This document shows positions 33,702-43,006 of a stretch of 47,801 bases of DNA, piece by piece. Numbering within the stretch: position 1 is the stretch's first letter; each line of letters begins with the position of its first letter. This DNA is from Indolivaga macrotermitis (GTDB lineage Bacteria > Bacteroidota > Bacteroidia > Bacteroidales > Dysgonomonadaceae): contig NZ_FQUC01000022.1 in assembly GCF_900128985.1 (NCBI RefSeq), forward strand, positions 1-47,801. The letters run 5' to 3'. Below the pieces are notes generated by a model, which did no database searches, was not told where the DNA came from, and saw only the letters and a list, made by a program, of their open reading frames with translations. The position numbers and the translations under genes are program-made.

Positions 33702-34642
33702 CACCATTCAGCTGTTTGGATTATCTTAATATTAATATTCCCCTGATTCAAAGCAGATTTCAGATTACTACCCGCTGCTACCATTTCGGCCAGATAGGTA
33801 TACTTTTTTCCCTTTTCCCAGATAACTCCTGCCGGAACAGGCCATGTGTAAACAGCCCCATCGATTTGAATCTCAAAAACCACATCCCCGTCGTTTATTA
33901 TTGGGTCCATAGGCAGTACCATGACAGACAATAACTCATTGTCATCTTCATACGGATTAGGAATCACCAGATCGACAGGATATACAGTTGCCTCCTCATA
34001 ATATCCATCCAGGGTTTCAATAGCTCCCTCCATCTCAAACTCAAAATGCATAATCCCTTTGCTATGCAAATGTTTACCGCCTTCTTTATTACGGATTGTG
34101 ATTCTTTGTATATGCCCCATTCCGGCGGCATAATCATTCTTAACGAATCTAAACTGTATCAGACTAAGCGCATGGTGCATCAGCAGGAAGGCATGGGGCT
34201 GGTCTATATTCACATATGGCTCATAAGGCCATCCATACATATAGTCGGTTTGTGATGTATGTTCGACAACTACGTCATATAAAAAGAAATTTCCGTGTTC
34301 GTTATACCGGTACGGGTAAAAGGCAAACACACGCTGTGGTTCGGAGAACAACCATACCGCTTCGGACATTATCCATGCATATTGATCCCAGTAAGTATAG
34401 ACAAACTGGTTGCCCCAGAAATAATCCGGCAGGTATAAACCGATGGAATCCCCAACATGAAACTCGCGGATTGTACCACCGACTTTTTCCTCCAAGCTAG
34501 CATTTTCAGGTACCATAACAGTCCTTATATCCATCAGCACGGCTTCCGGAGAGGGTGTATTCTCCGGTAAATCATTATCGATACATGACAAGAGACCGGA
34601 CATTGTAAGGATTGCGATTACATTTATTAATAAATATCTCAT
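33701..34642 (-). CDS. Fimbrillin family lipoprotein
   Basis: 313 residues starting MRYLLINVIAILTMSGLLSC, with the lipobox Cys at 20. Family features are FHVGDSIGLYLPDYFWGNQF, VFAYYPYRYNEHGN-like block (RVFAFYPYRYNEHGNFFLYD), QTDYMYGWPYEP, AFLLMHHALSLIQFRFVKND and the close WEKGKKYTYLAEMVAAGSNL. It ends with a short IIQTAEW tail, and its stop overlaps the next gene's start. Three such genes in a row with different mature parts suggest a major subunit plus accessory or tip subunits, or antigenic variants. It lies 29 bases after the DUF5119-like gene. Confidence 0.88.
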   Translation of the reverse strand: MRYLLINVIAILTMSGLLSCIDNDLPENTPSPEAVLMDIRTVMVPENASLEEKVGGTIREFHVGDSIGLYLPDYFWGNQFVYTYWDQYAWIMSEAVWLFSEPQRVFAFYPYRYNEHGNFFLYDVVVEHTSQTDYMYGWPYEPYVNIDQPHAFLLMHHALSLIQFRFVKNDYAAGMGHIQRITIRNKEGGKHLHSKGIMHFEFEMEGAIETLDGYYEEATVYPVDLVIPNPYEDDNELLSVMVLPMDPIINDGDVVFEIQIDGAVYTWPVPAGVIWEKGKKYTYLAEMVAAGSNLKSALNQGNINIKIIQTAEW

Positions 34643-34671
34643 TTCTATGAATTTTAAATGATTACTAGTAT

Positions 34672-35577
34672 TTATAACTCGATGTGCCCGCCATCACTGA
34701 CATTCCAACCGGAGACAGACACTTCGATACCGGAAAGTCCGAGCCGTATTTCAATTGTAATATTTATAATCCGTGTCGTAAATCCACTGAAAACAGAAGT
34801 CAGATCAATTGTTTCCGAGTATGAGTTCCCGTTGGTCGTCAGCAATGATATATCAAGCAGATTATCGATCCTGCCCTGTCCCTGTTTATCCGGATTTATC
34901 CCGAATACCTGTAACCCGGAAGAGTAAATATTGTCATTTTCCGAATACCTGACACTATTGAAAGCTATCCGGGCAGAAGATTTTATCTGGTCGAGATTTT
35001 CCAACCCGTAGATATAGGCAATTCCTGATAATTCCCCATTTATTGCTTCGACTTTTGTAATACCGTTATCTATAACTATAAAATGGATATTGACCTGCCT
35101 TGTTGCCGGCCTGAGTAGGGGCGAACAAATAACCGTATCAAAAGGAACCACTGTCAGATCGATATTAGCAGCATATAAGTCCGGTGCCTGATAGGTATAC
35201 ACCTTACTATCCCTCTCATAAGTATCCAAAACTGCATTTGCCGTTTGCGGACAACCCATATCGGTAAAGGAGATATTTTGTAAACCATAAGAATTAAAGG
35301 CCAGGACCTTATAGGTTGATGCAATCATATCCTTTACGATCGTATCGTTTGAAATTCTAAAATCCCGGTTATTGGCATTACAGGATAAGAAATGAATATC
35401 CGTTAAGCCTGGCTTTCCTTTCTGCTGCGGTAATTCCGACCAGTCCGGTTTAATTTCCACATGGCCATAATAGGTACAATCCTCTGAAAAATCGACCAGG
35501 CTACAACTGTTACTACAGCATATACTCAAAATGGCATAAAGCAATGCTTTTAAATATGCGTACCTATTCATCGTCAT
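34672..35577 (-). CDS. DUF5119-like fimbrial anchor/assembly lipoprotein
   Basis: 301 residues. MTMNRYAYLKALLYAILSICC with a lipobox-like CSNSCSLVDFS (Cys at about 21-25). The mature part has YYGHVEIKPDWSELPQQKGK, then domains with beta-sandwich-like strands and a conserved end GLSGIEVSVSGWNVSDGGHIEL. This matches the DUF5119 proteins that I know to sit beside DUF3575 and fimbrillin genes in Bacteroides fimbrial loci, where Mfa2-like proteins anchor the fibre and limit its length. The start overlaps the end of the OmpA/TPR gene by 14 bases. Confidence 0.75.
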   Translation of the reverse strand: MTMNRYAYLKALLYAILSICCSNSCSLVDFSEDCTYYGHVEIKPDWSELPQQKGKPGLTDIHFLSCNANNRDFRISNDTIVKDMIASTYKVLAFNSYGLQNISFTDMGCPQTANAVLDTYERDSKVYTYQAPDLYAANIDLTVVPFDTVICSPLLRPATRQVNIHFIVIDNGITKVEAINGELSGIAYIYGLENLDQIKSSARIAFNSVRYSENDNIYSSGLQVFGINPDKQGQGRIDNLLDISLLTTNGNSYSETIDLTSVFSGFTTRIINITIEIRLGLSGIEVSVSGWNVSDGGHIEL

Positions 35578-37762
35578 CGTTATTTAGGTTATATGCTTTA
35601 ATCAGTTTATTGATTTCAGGATCAAGAGTCCCCCTCCAACGTTTTGCAGGGTCGAGTTCGACAGAGCGCAGGTACCGGCTGACGGCTTCCTCTACCTTTC
35701 CCATGCGGGAGGCGACAATAGCCAGCAAATATTCCCTGTTTGCCGTTTCAGTTTCATTTACCAGGATATTATAAGCTGCAACGTCATAGCCGAGGCTCAT
35801 TAAACATATAGCCGTATTAAAATCATTGTATTCCGACAAGATCGGTAATGTATCGCTATACCTGCGTTTATTCATAAATTCCATCGCTTTAGCATAAATT
35901 GTATCCGGTTCACTCGTATGGATCGTATCCTTTACCATTCCTTTGCGATGTACATGGAAGGTAAAATCTACAGCCCTCAATAAAGGATATAACCGGTCCC
36001 TGATCTCTTTATATTCGGCAGGGTATTTTTGCCTTATAGCTGTTTCTTTATCGTCCGGATCTGTGTTGGCAGCAATTATATCGAGTATTGCCTGTTTGTT
36101 TGAGCTGTGAACGGAATCCTGTATTAACATGCTTAAATTCTCCCAGTCTTCGCCTTTCGGATATGGTTTCAGCATATTGCCAATACCGTCGATATCACTC
36201 AATAATCCGGATAAATATTTTTGAATTTCTTCAGCCCTTTTTTTCGAAAGGGACATATTTGAACGGTAATTGCCTTCAAGCGAACATCCTGCGACCAGTG
36301 AAATACTATCCATTTCAAATACATCTGCCATTGTCAGGTTGTCCACCATATCCTGTACTTTTTCCAGTTCGTAACGGTTGTCCCCCAATTCAATATCCAT
36401 ATCGTGCTTACCCGTTTTGAAGGTAATATTGGCTCTGAGTGAAGAAGTCGCTTTACGTTCAATGATTTTACGCATATACCTGGGAGTCGTATCTAAGAAC
36501 TGCACCATCGATGAAACGATATAGTCGAGCGTATCGGAATGAGGCAACAGAAAATTTTCATCCTGTACCGATTGGACATACCCGTCGAGATAGATTTTCA
36601 TCCTGCGGCTGTATTCATCAGCCATGACTTCCTGTTTATAGTAATACTCAAATTTTCCTTTGTTATAGATAACCGTATCGAGCCTTGCCCTATCGTTTCT
36701 GGGGTACTTAACCATATCAGCAAAAGCGATATGTTTGTTGTCAATCAGCTTTTGATTTTCAGCTATCGATTTATCCTTCAGGAAACGTTTCTTGATGAAA
36801 GCCGAATCGGCGGCGGAAACAGGTGAATAGTCATTTGTGAAACCAATGGAATATTTCTCATCTCGGTATTTTTTTCTTATATACTGTGGAGAGAATTCAC
36901 GTAATAAGTGAAACTGGGGAATCAGGTTTACTATTTGTTCGTATCGTTTTGTATATAAAGCAGCTAATGCCAGGGTATCCCGTCTAAATTCAATATTGCG
37001 TTCATTTGTTTTAGAAGTAGACAGCTTTTGCCATAACCAATTCCTGCTACGGCACATTTTATTATTGAAAAACTCATAGCGTTTGTTTAGCCTGGCTTTA
37101 TATTTTGAATAACCCACATGATCCATCGAATCTCTGAAAACCCGTTGCAGTTCATTCCGGTTATATCGGCTGATAAAGCGGTTAAAAGCACCTGTTTTAA
37201 CAAAATATTCATTGAATAAGCTGTCAGGGACAATCTGTGAAAGGTATTTATCAAAATCCGCATATTGTTTTTGCTGGATTTTCTTAAAGTCTTCCCCGCT
37301 AATAACCAATTCTTCAAAATCCGATATATTGTCTGCCTTTATCAGGTGTGGGGTCAGGTTCAGTTGCCAGTTCTTGTTTATAAGTTCTTCCGGTACCGAT
37401 ACGATAAAATCCACATCTACTTTCCCGAAACGCTCCGGTACATTCTTTAGCTTTGCGGTTACCGTCACTTCTCCCAGCTGCACGGAAATATGGCTGTTGC
37501 CTTTTTCATCCGTTTCTGTCTGTGCATAGGTAGTCACATTGCCGTGCCTGTCTTTCATGTCAATGACAGAAGGCAGCTTTTTACTATTGTTTATATCCTT
37601 TTGTTCTTCTACCTGATTGACCGGCAAATGGATGTTCGCCCGAGCATCCCGGTTGATATGTTTTGTGCCGCAGGATGTTATCAGTATTATACAGGAAAGT
37701 ATCATGACAACACCGGTCAGGTACGCAAAAGGATATGTCGAAAATTTCAATTTCATTTTCAT
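35564..37762 (-). CDS. OmpA/TPR outer-membrane lipoprotein of the fimbrial operon
   Basis: 732 residues. Signal and lipobox: MILSCIILITSCGTKHINRD with Cys at about 31. Residues about 60-160 have a beta domain (ISVQLGEVTVTAKLKNVPER). Residues about 160-470 are charged and helical. Residues about 475-640 look OmpA-like: SISLVAGCSLEGNYRSNMSL with SKKRAEEIQKYL, then a peptidoglycan-binding-type block. The last 90 residues form TPR-like helices (YSDTLPILSEYNDFNTAICL; AVSRYLRSVELDP) and an acidic end. It resembles the DUF3868/OmpA proteins next to Mfa-type fimbriae in Bacteroides and Porphyromonas, which probably build or anchor the fibre. It lies 6 bases after the DUF3575-like gene. Confidence 0.8.
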   Translation of the reverse strand: MKMKLKFSTYPFAYLTGVVMILSCIILITSCGTKHINRDARANIHLPVNQVEEQKDINNSKKLPSVIDMKDRHGNVTTYAQTETDEKGNSHISVQLGEVTVTAKLKNVPERFGKVDVDFIVSVPEELINKNWQLNLTPHLIKADNISDFEELVISGEDFKKIQQKQYADFDKYLSQIVPDSLFNEYFVKTGAFNRFISRYNRNELQRVFRDSMDHVGYSKYKARLNKRYEFFNNKMCRSRNWLWQKLSTSKTNERNIEFRRDTLALAALYTKRYEQIVNLIPQFHLLREFSPQYIRKKYRDEKYSIGFTNDYSPVSAADSAFIKKRFLKDKSIAENQKLIDNKHIAFADMVKYPRNDRARLDTVIYNKGKFEYYYKQEVMADEYSRRMKIYLDGYVQSVQDENFLLPHSDTLDYIVSSMVQFLDTTPRYMRKIIERKATSSLRANITFKTGKHDMDIELGDNRYELEKVQDMVDNLTMADVFEMDSISLVAGCSLEGNYRSNMSLSKKRAEEIQKYLSGLLSDIDGIGNMLKPYPKGEDWENLSMLIQDSVHSSNKQAILDIIAANTDPDDKETAIRQKYPAEYKEIRDRLYPLLRAVDFTFHVHRKGMVKDTIHTSEPDTIYAKAMEFMNKRRYSDTLPILSEYNDFNTAICLMSLGYDVAAYNILVNETETANREYLLAIVASRMGKVEEAVSRYLRSVELDPAKRWRGTLDPEINKLIKAYNLNNDDDE

Positions 37763-37768
37763 TTAGAT

Positions 37769-38311
37769 TTAAAATAAATAAATAAGAGAGAGGGAGAGCT
37801 TATCGGGTACCGTTACCCAGTGGGAGTCATCTTTTTCCTTCCTGCCACACTTCTCACACTCGTACCGGGAATAATCTGCCCAAACAAGCCCGATCCCTCC
37901 CTCCACTTCCAGATTCCACCGTGTCGACAACATCCACGCATATCCGATACTGGCCCCTATACCATAAGCTGTTCCTTCATAACGGCTGTCTTTCCATGTC
38001 AGATGGTATTTCGAACCGATTGCATTAACCCCTGCAAAAGCATTTACATAGGATTCCAGTAACCAGTACCGTACTCCGGGCATTATCGTGAAATTCTGCC
38101 ATTTCTTATTATCACTAAAGACAAAAGGATTATAATAGACCGGTAAGTGCAATGACCATTTACGGTCTAGGGTCATACTTATCTCCGCGTTGAAGGTTGC
38201 AGTTCCTAATGCCGGGATATTGGTGCCCAACGAATAGAACTGGGCCCGTAATCCGCTGCACGATAAAAGAAAGACAGATAACAATATGTATTTGAATAAT
38301 AACTTTCTCAT
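37769..38311 (-). CDS. DUF3575-like outer-membrane protein, first gene of the fimbrial operon
   Basis: 180 residues. The signal peptide MRKLLFKYILLSVFLLSCSG with AQ (cleavage near 24) is followed by FYSLGTNIPALGTATFNAEI and SMTLDRKWSLHLPVYYNPFV. Alternating aromatic strands end with IGLVWADYSRYECEKCGRKE and a final LSLSLIYLF strand, the usual DUF3575 pattern of a small beta-barrel. DUF3575 proteins stand at the head of fimbrial operons in Bacteroidales. Two Cys in CEKC are unusual for a barrel and could bind metal or form a disulphide. It begins 136 bases after traG ends. Confidence 0.85.
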   Translation of the reverse strand: MRKLLFKYILLSVFLLSCSGLRAQFYSLGTNIPALGTATFNAEISMTLDRKWSLHLPVYYNPFVFSDNKKWQNFTIMPGVRYWLLESYVNAFAGVNAIGSKYHLTWKDSRYEGTAYGIGASIGYAWMLSTRWNLEVEGGIGLVWADYSRYECEKCGRKEKDDSHWVTVPDKLSLSLIYLF

Positions 38312-38447
38312 ACTATTTTTATTCAGGGTTGTTAATTCGGAATAAAATCAAGTGTGTCGATTGAAAATGAAGCCACATGAAAAATCCGAACACTTCTTTT
38401 TAATTTTAGAGTCTATATATAGGGGTAACTATTGTTGTAGAAAGCTT

Positions 38448-40955
38448 TTAGCTTTTGTTTATTTTACTTCCTGCCAGTTGTTTTATTGCCTGTTCTATAT
38501 CCCCTCCCAGCTTATTGGCTAACCTCAATACTTCCAACTTTTCGGTTTCCTCTGTCGTATAGGTCAGATATTCCTGTTTGGAAACTTCCGTCGCATAGAC
38601 AGCCGATTGTACGCCCCCCAGACCGATCCAAACCTCCTTATAAAACCGTCCCGGGTTATTGGACATATTAATGGATAGTATTTGTGACTTTTCCTTGTCC
38701 GTCAGTCCCAGCAGTTCCTGTATTGAGTCAAACTTATTCATATACTTTCGCTGGTCAAGAAGTATTTTACAGTCCGAATTATTGATAATACTTTCCTTGA
38801 CAATCGCTGAAGAAAGAAGGTCCTGGATCTCCTGTGTAACAGTAACGACTTCACCATAAAACTTCCTGACGGTTTTATACATATACTTCAGATACTCGGC
38901 CATATTCGGAGTAGAAAGGGCTTTCCATGCTTCCTCAATTATCAATTGTTTACGAATACCTTTCAACCGTCTCATCTTATTGATAAAGGCTTCCATAATG
39001 ATAATGGTTACTACAGGGAAAAGGTCTTTGTTTTCCTTGATGGCATCAATCTCGAATACGATAAAGCGTTTGTTCAACAAGTCCAGTTCCTTATCCGAGT
39101 TTAACAGGAAGTCAAAGCGTCCGCCTTTGTAATATTGACGAAGCGTAGTCAGCAGGTTATCAATATTGAAATCCTCCTTATCTACCTTAATTTCCCGTTT
39201 ACCCAGTTCGGCTTTATACTCATCTCTCATAAATTCATAGAAAGTATTGAAACTTGGCACAATGTTCCGATCTGTTTGTATCCGCCTGATATATTCATCG
39301 ACGGCACTGCCCAGCTCTCCCGATTCAGTCTTGGATATCCTGTCGTCTTCACTTTTCCAAAGTGTCAGTAACAAGGTTTTCAAGCTGTCCTTTTTCTCCA
39401 CATCGAATTGGTTGTCATCCGTATAAAACGGATTGAAAGAAATCGGATTCTCTTCGGTATAGGTAAAATAGACCCCATCTTCCCCTTTAGTCTTGCTGCG
39501 GATCATCTCACATAGGCCCTGATAGGAATTACCCGTATCCACAAGGACAACGTGCGTGCCCTGCTCCCAGTACTGGCGGACGAGGTGATTCATAAAAAAG
39601 GATTTTCCGCTGCCCGAAGGTCCCAGTACAAATTTGTTACGGTTGGTAATAATTCCTTTTTTCATGGGTAAGTCGGAAATATCTACATGGAGAGGTCTTC
39701 CCGTTACCCTATCTACCATCTTAATACCGAACGGAGAAGGCGAACTTTTATAGTTGGTTTCCTCGATGAAGAAACACAATGCCTGCTCGATAAAGGTGTA
39801 GAAGGATTCTTCACTTGGAAAGTCCCCCGCATTACCCGGAATACCCGCCCAGAACAAAGTCGCTGTATCTACCGTGTTATGCCTTGGTTTACATTCCATT
39901 AATGCCAGCTGACTTCCCACATCGTTCTTTATCCGGCTTAGTTCTTCCCTGTCATCGCTCCATGCCATTACATTGACATGGCAGCGCACCGAAGTCAGTC
40001 CATAGCTATGAGCATCGTTCAGGTAGTCTTCGATCCACTCTTTATTGATTTGGTTGGAACGGCTGTACTTTGACAGGGAATGCATATTACGTGCCTGTTT
40101 CTCAAAACGTTTGAGATTCTCCGTATGATCATCAATAAAGATGTATTGATTAACTATATGGTTACAAGACAGCAACACTCCGATAGGAGCAGCAAAGGAC
40201 AAGCGGCAATCGCTCCGGTCGGTAGATAAACGTTCATAACGGATATCGGTATTGATTTTCCCCGGCAGGTCTTCCACATCCGATAGTGTATGCAGGCATA
40301 GGTGTTTATCTCCTATTTTCATATCTCCTGCCTTCAGTGCAATGTCCTGTAAACAGGTCGTGTCTTGCTGCGAAAGGGAAAAATACTTTTCTACAATTCC
40401 GGCTTGCTCACTCGTGCCGACAATCTCATCAGTTGTAATACGAATCAGTTTAATAAACCCCGAATCATTAATAATCCGCTCAAATTGCCCGACTGCTTCA
40501 ATAAACTTCTGAAGGGTTTCCTTATCCTGCATTTCTTTGGGAATGATAAAGCCCCGTGTCAGTGCATTGAAGTTGCTTTGCTGGCGTGCCCTCTCTTTAG
40601 TCGTCTTGGTAACGAACAGGTAGGAATTATGGTTTAGAAACGGACGCTCATTGAAATGGCGTTCAAAACTCCGTGATAAGAAACTAATATCCTCCTTATC
40701 CAGTTCTGGCTTGTATTTTTCCTCCACAAACCAGTCCTGACGATGTACGACACTGTAATTAGGCAGAACCTTGATTGCTTTCAGCCAAGCGGAGTGCATT
40801 GCTTCGTATTCGGCGGATGTTACGGTAAACAGTTCGGGCAGTTCTACACGGTAGGCTACCGACAGGTCGGCATCTTTACTCAGGATGTAATCATGTTCGA
40901 CTGTCAATAAGGGGAATTTACTCTCCAGTGTTGCTGCTTTGGCTGTATTTCTCAT
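38448..40955 (-). CDS. traG: TraG conjugation ATPase (VirB4-like)
   Basis: 835 residues. N-terminal VirB4-like region (about 1-400), then an ATPase with Walker A at about residues 443-452 (VLGPSGSGKSFFMNH) and Walker B/hallmark LIIEEAWKAL at about 670. The conserved SKYSRSNQINKEWIEDYLND and GFIIPKEMQDKETLQKF stretches are characteristic of Bacteroides TraG. It is the energy source for pilus assembly and DNA transfer at the inner membrane. The ATG overlaps the stop of traF by 4 bases (40952-40955). The gene is followed not by traI but by the inserted fimbrial operon. Confidence 0.95.
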   Translation of the reverse strand: MRNTAKAATLESKFPLLTVEHDYILSKDADLSVAYRVELPELFTVTSAEYEAMHSAWLKAIKVLPNYSVVHRQDWFVEEKYKPELDKEDISFLSRSFERHFNERPFLNHNSYLFVTKTTKERARQQSNFNALTRGFIIPKEMQDKETLQKFIEAVGQFERIINDSGFIKLIRITTDEIVGTSEQAGIVEKYFSLSQQDTTCLQDIALKAGDMKIGDKHLCLHTLSDVEDLPGKINTDIRYERLSTDRSDCRLSFAAPIGVLLSCNHIVNQYIFIDDHTENLKRFEKQARNMHSLSKYSRSNQINKEWIEDYLNDAHSYGLTSVRCHVNVMAWSDDREELSRIKNDVGSQLALMECKPRHNTVDTATLFWAGIPGNAGDFPSEESFYTFIEQALCFFIEETNYKSSPSPFGIKMVDRVTGRPLHVDISDLPMKKGIITNRNKFVLGPSGSGKSFFMNHLVRQYWEQGTHVVLVDTGNSYQGLCEMIRSKTKGEDGVYFTYTEENPISFNPFYTDDNQFDVEKKDSLKTLLLTLWKSEDDRISKTESGELGSAVDEYIRRIQTDRNIVPSFNTFYEFMRDEYKAELGKREIKVDKEDFNIDNLLTTLRQYYKGGRFDFLLNSDKELDLLNKRFIVFEIDAIKENKDLFPVVTIIIMEAFINKMRRLKGIRKQLIIEEAWKALSTPNMAEYLKYMYKTVRKFYGEVVTVTQEIQDLLSSAIVKESIINNSDCKILLDQRKYMNKFDSIQELLGLTDKEKSQILSINMSNNPGRFYKEVWIGLGGVQSAVYATEVSKQEYLTYTTEETEKLEVLRLANKLGGDIEQAIKQLAGSKINKS

Positions 40956-41311
40956 AGGCCAGCCTCCTTCCTTTTTCTATGGAATAGGTTTTCAATCCTT
41001 TTCCGGTTAATGATATACTTAGGATGGTGGCTTATGGCTTGCATCTTCATTAGTCCGAATTCCCCGTACTTATCATTCAGGTAGAAAGTTCCCCAGACCA
41101 GTATGCCGGCTGTAGTGACTCCAAAGCAGATACATACTATCTGGCTGATGCCTATCATATACATAATCACAAAGACTATAAATACGGACAGCAGTCCTCC
41201 TGCGAAAATGAAAAGGTATTGAGACTTCAAACCCTTGAATTCAGCGGGCTTGCCAATCCCTTTGTTGATTGAGTATTCCATTCTTCTTGTTTTAATAGTT
41301 GTTGAACTCAT
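40952..41311 (-). CDS. traF: TraF-type conjugal transfer protein (DUF4133, VirB3-like)
   Basis: 119 residues. MEYSINKGIGKPAEFKGLKS marks DUF4133; a start at this internal Met (residue 11) is also possible. Two transmembrane helices follow (YLFIFAGGLLSVFIVFVIMY; IVCICFGVTTAGILVWGTFY), then MKMQAISHHPKYIINRKRIE and a basic tail. It is comparable to VirB3, a small inner-membrane protein that partners the VirB4 ATPase; its gene is directly coupled to traG by ATGA overlap. TraE lies 46 bases upstream. Confidence 0.92.
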   Translation of the reverse strand: MSSTTIKTRRMEYSINKGIGKPAEFKGLKSQYLFIFAGGLLSVFIVFVIMYMIGISQIVCICFGVTTAGILVWGTFYLNDKYGEFGLMKMQAISHHPKYIINRKRIENLFHRKRKEAGL

Positions 41312-41357
41312 GTAGATTTTTATTTCTCATTTGAGTTAATAAGAGGGTCTGCGACCC

Positions 41358-41657
41358 TTACAAGAAGAATGAACGAAGGATAGTGGCTGCAACAATCAGA
41401 AAGATACAGGCTCCGAACCACGAAGCGGCTGTTTTACTTGTGTCGGGATCGCCTGAACTGAACTTCCCGTACACCTTTACTCCTCCGATAAGACCAACTA
41501 CTGCCCCGATAGCATAAATGAGTTTTGTTCCGGGATCGAAGTAAGATGTTACCATATTGGTAGCGTCATTGATACCTTGTAAACCGTTTCCTTGGGCAAA
41601 AAGGGTTGAACCTATGGCTAAGAACATAGCCATAGAAAGAAGGGTCTTCTTTCTCAT
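41358..41657 (-). CDS. traE: TraE-type conjugal transfer protein (DUF4134, VirB2-like pilin)
   Basis: 99 residues. Signal peptide MRKKTLLSMAMFLAIGSTLF with AQ, then GINDATNMVTSYFDPGTKLI, a first membrane helix (YAIGAVVGLIGGVKVYGKFS) and a second one (ASWFGACIFLIVAATILRSF). This is the DUF4134/TraE layout, similar to VirB2 pilin precursors: a short protein with two hydrophobic helices and a cleaved signal, likely the conjugative pilus subunit. It precedes traF by 46 bases. Confidence 0.92.
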   Translation of the reverse strand: MRKKTLLSMAMFLAIGSTLFAQGNGLQGINDATNMVTSYFDPGTKLIYAIGAVVGLIGGVKVYGKFSSGDPDTSKTAASWFGACIFLIVAATILRSFFL

Positions 41658-41867
41658 AAATCTTGATTCTTTTAGGTGCCGTAAGGTTGGATAGGCCCCA
41701 CGGCGGGTTAAACTTGAATAATCTGGATAATTAGTGCAGCCGCAGGCTGTCTTGTTTTACAGAATCTACGACCGGAAATACTTGTCAACTCGTTTATTTG
41801 TTAACTGTTGACTGATTACTGTTAATTGATTTTTACATAGGCTCATTGTTTTAAATTGTTTATACTC
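41658..41867. other. Intergenic space within the tra operon
   Basis: 210 bases between traE and the TraD-like gene, longer than any other space in this part of the operon. It has a small inverted repeat (CAGCCGCAGGCTG near 41741) and several TTGTTAACTGTTGAC-like stretches (41797-41830). A second promoter for traE-G could lie here; I see no exact -7 box. Confidence 0.4.
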
Positions 41868-42593
41868 CTAAAAAATACTGTTAATGTCAAAACTCTCAAA
41901 CTCCTCTGAGCCGGATATTCCCTCCTCTTGGTTCAGGTTATGCTTTTTCATATGGAAACGAATAAGGGTATTTACCTTTGTCAGCGTTTGCTCATCATTT
42001 GAAATAACCTGTTCTACTATTTCGGTGAACTTATTCTCATACAGGACACGTCCGGCTTCATCTTTTTCATCATCCGATGGTTTCTCTTTGGCAATTACCT
42101 GTCCGGTGTTTACCAGTTCGTCATAGCTGGCTCCGCTTGCCAGGATAGCCCCTTTCTCCAATTCAAGTTCAATCGCTTCCTCTTCCGGATCAATCTCTTC
42201 CTGTGGTAAACTTTCGGATCGTTCCAATGGGACATCGACATCATCCATCAAGCCCGGATCTTCGTCCGTTTCCGGAACAAAAGTATTTTCTTTTTCTATA
42301 ACTTTTTCATTTTCAGCATCTGAGGAAGTTTTTGTCCGGCTATGTCCTATTTTTGTTCTACTTTCCCCGATTACGGAAGTTTTTTCATTTACATCAGGCT
42401 TTACTTTATTTACTTTATCCTCTTTTTTGTCTTCCTTTTTTCCGGGTAGGTTCCAATACATCCATTCAACAAGTCGTATCACTTTTCTTAGTAAAATCGG
42501 ATAAAGAAACATACCCAACACAACTGAAGCAATCACAATAACTATCTGTACAACATATCTGCTACTCATAAGGGGCTTTATATAATTTATCAT
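41868..42593 (-). CDS. TraD-position membrane protein of the tra operon
   Basis: 241 residues. One transmembrane helix at about residues 14-36 (VVQIVIVIASVVLGMFLYPI), a basic stretch and then a very acidic, disordered middle (EIDPEEEAIELELEKG). A conserved-looking C-terminal part follows with YDELVNTGQVIAKEKPSDDE, VLYENKFTEIVEQVIS and FDINSIF. I know this protein as the gene between DUF3408 and traE in CTnDOT-type elements (called traC or traD in different elements); function is unknown. The start overlaps the DUF3408 gene by 32 bases; an internal Met at residue 9 reduces the overlap. Its codons 67-79 (ESRTKIGHSRTKT) contain a DNA motif repeated at 43861 and 44480. Confidence 0.75.
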   Translation of the reverse strand: MINYIKPLMSSRYVVQIVIVIASVVLGMFLYPILLRKVIRLVEWMYWNLPGKKEDKKEDKVNKVKPDVNEKTSVIGESRTKIGHSRTKTSSDAENEKVIEKENTFVPETDEDPGLMDDVDVPLERSESLPQEEIDPEEEAIELELEKGAILASGASYDELVNTGQVIAKEKPSDDEKDEAGRVLYENKFTEIVEQVISNDEQTLTKVNTLIRFHMKKHNLNQEEGISGSEEFESFDINSIF

Positions 42594-43002
42594 GTATTTC
42601 TTTCATCTCCTGTTTATAAAGTTCAAAGTGATGTTCCAGTACCGCATCAACATAAGAAAAGACAGACAGCTTTGTGTTGCGGTATAGTTTGAGCATCTTG
42701 TCAATACGATCATAATGGTCTTCTCGGAGGTAGATAGTCTTTTCCTGCCTGCCCGTAATATCGGAAGGTCTGATAAACAGTTCCTCATAATTACCCTTAG
42801 TCTTTCTCTTTTTGCTCTCTTTACCTTCCTTCTGTGTAGCCAACTCCGTATACTCTTTTTCATCCTCAGATGTTTCTTGTTCCTGCTTTTGTGAAGGAAT
42901 ATTATCCGGCTTTCTGACCTTATTTAAAGCCGAAGGTCCCGTCATATTCATGGATGCAATGATGAAGTCTTCATCAATATCTTCTTCTGTTTTCTTTGCC
43001 AT
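42562..43002 (-). CDS. traB: TraB-type conjugal transfer protein (DUF3408)
   Basis: 146 residues from MAKKTEEDIDEDFIIASMNM. The frame could begin four codons earlier (43014), but that start lies inside traA. A Glu/Lys/Ser-rich linker (about 30-70) precedes the DUF3408 core RPSDITGRQEKTIYLREDHY, DRIDKMLKLYRNTKLSVFSY and VDAVLEHHFELYKQEM, a ribbon-helix-helix-like fold that probably binds DNA. It lies 4 bases after traA and together with it may act in partition or regulation of the element. Confidence 0.85.
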   Translation of the reverse strand: MAKKTEEDIDEDFIIASMNMTGPSALNKVRKPDNIPSQKQEQETSEDEKEYTELATQKEGKESKKRKTKGNYEELFIRPSDITGRQEKTIYLREDHYDRIDKMLKLYRNTKLSVFSYVDAVLEHHFELYKQEMKEIHDKLYKAPYE

Positions 43003-43006
43003 ATGA

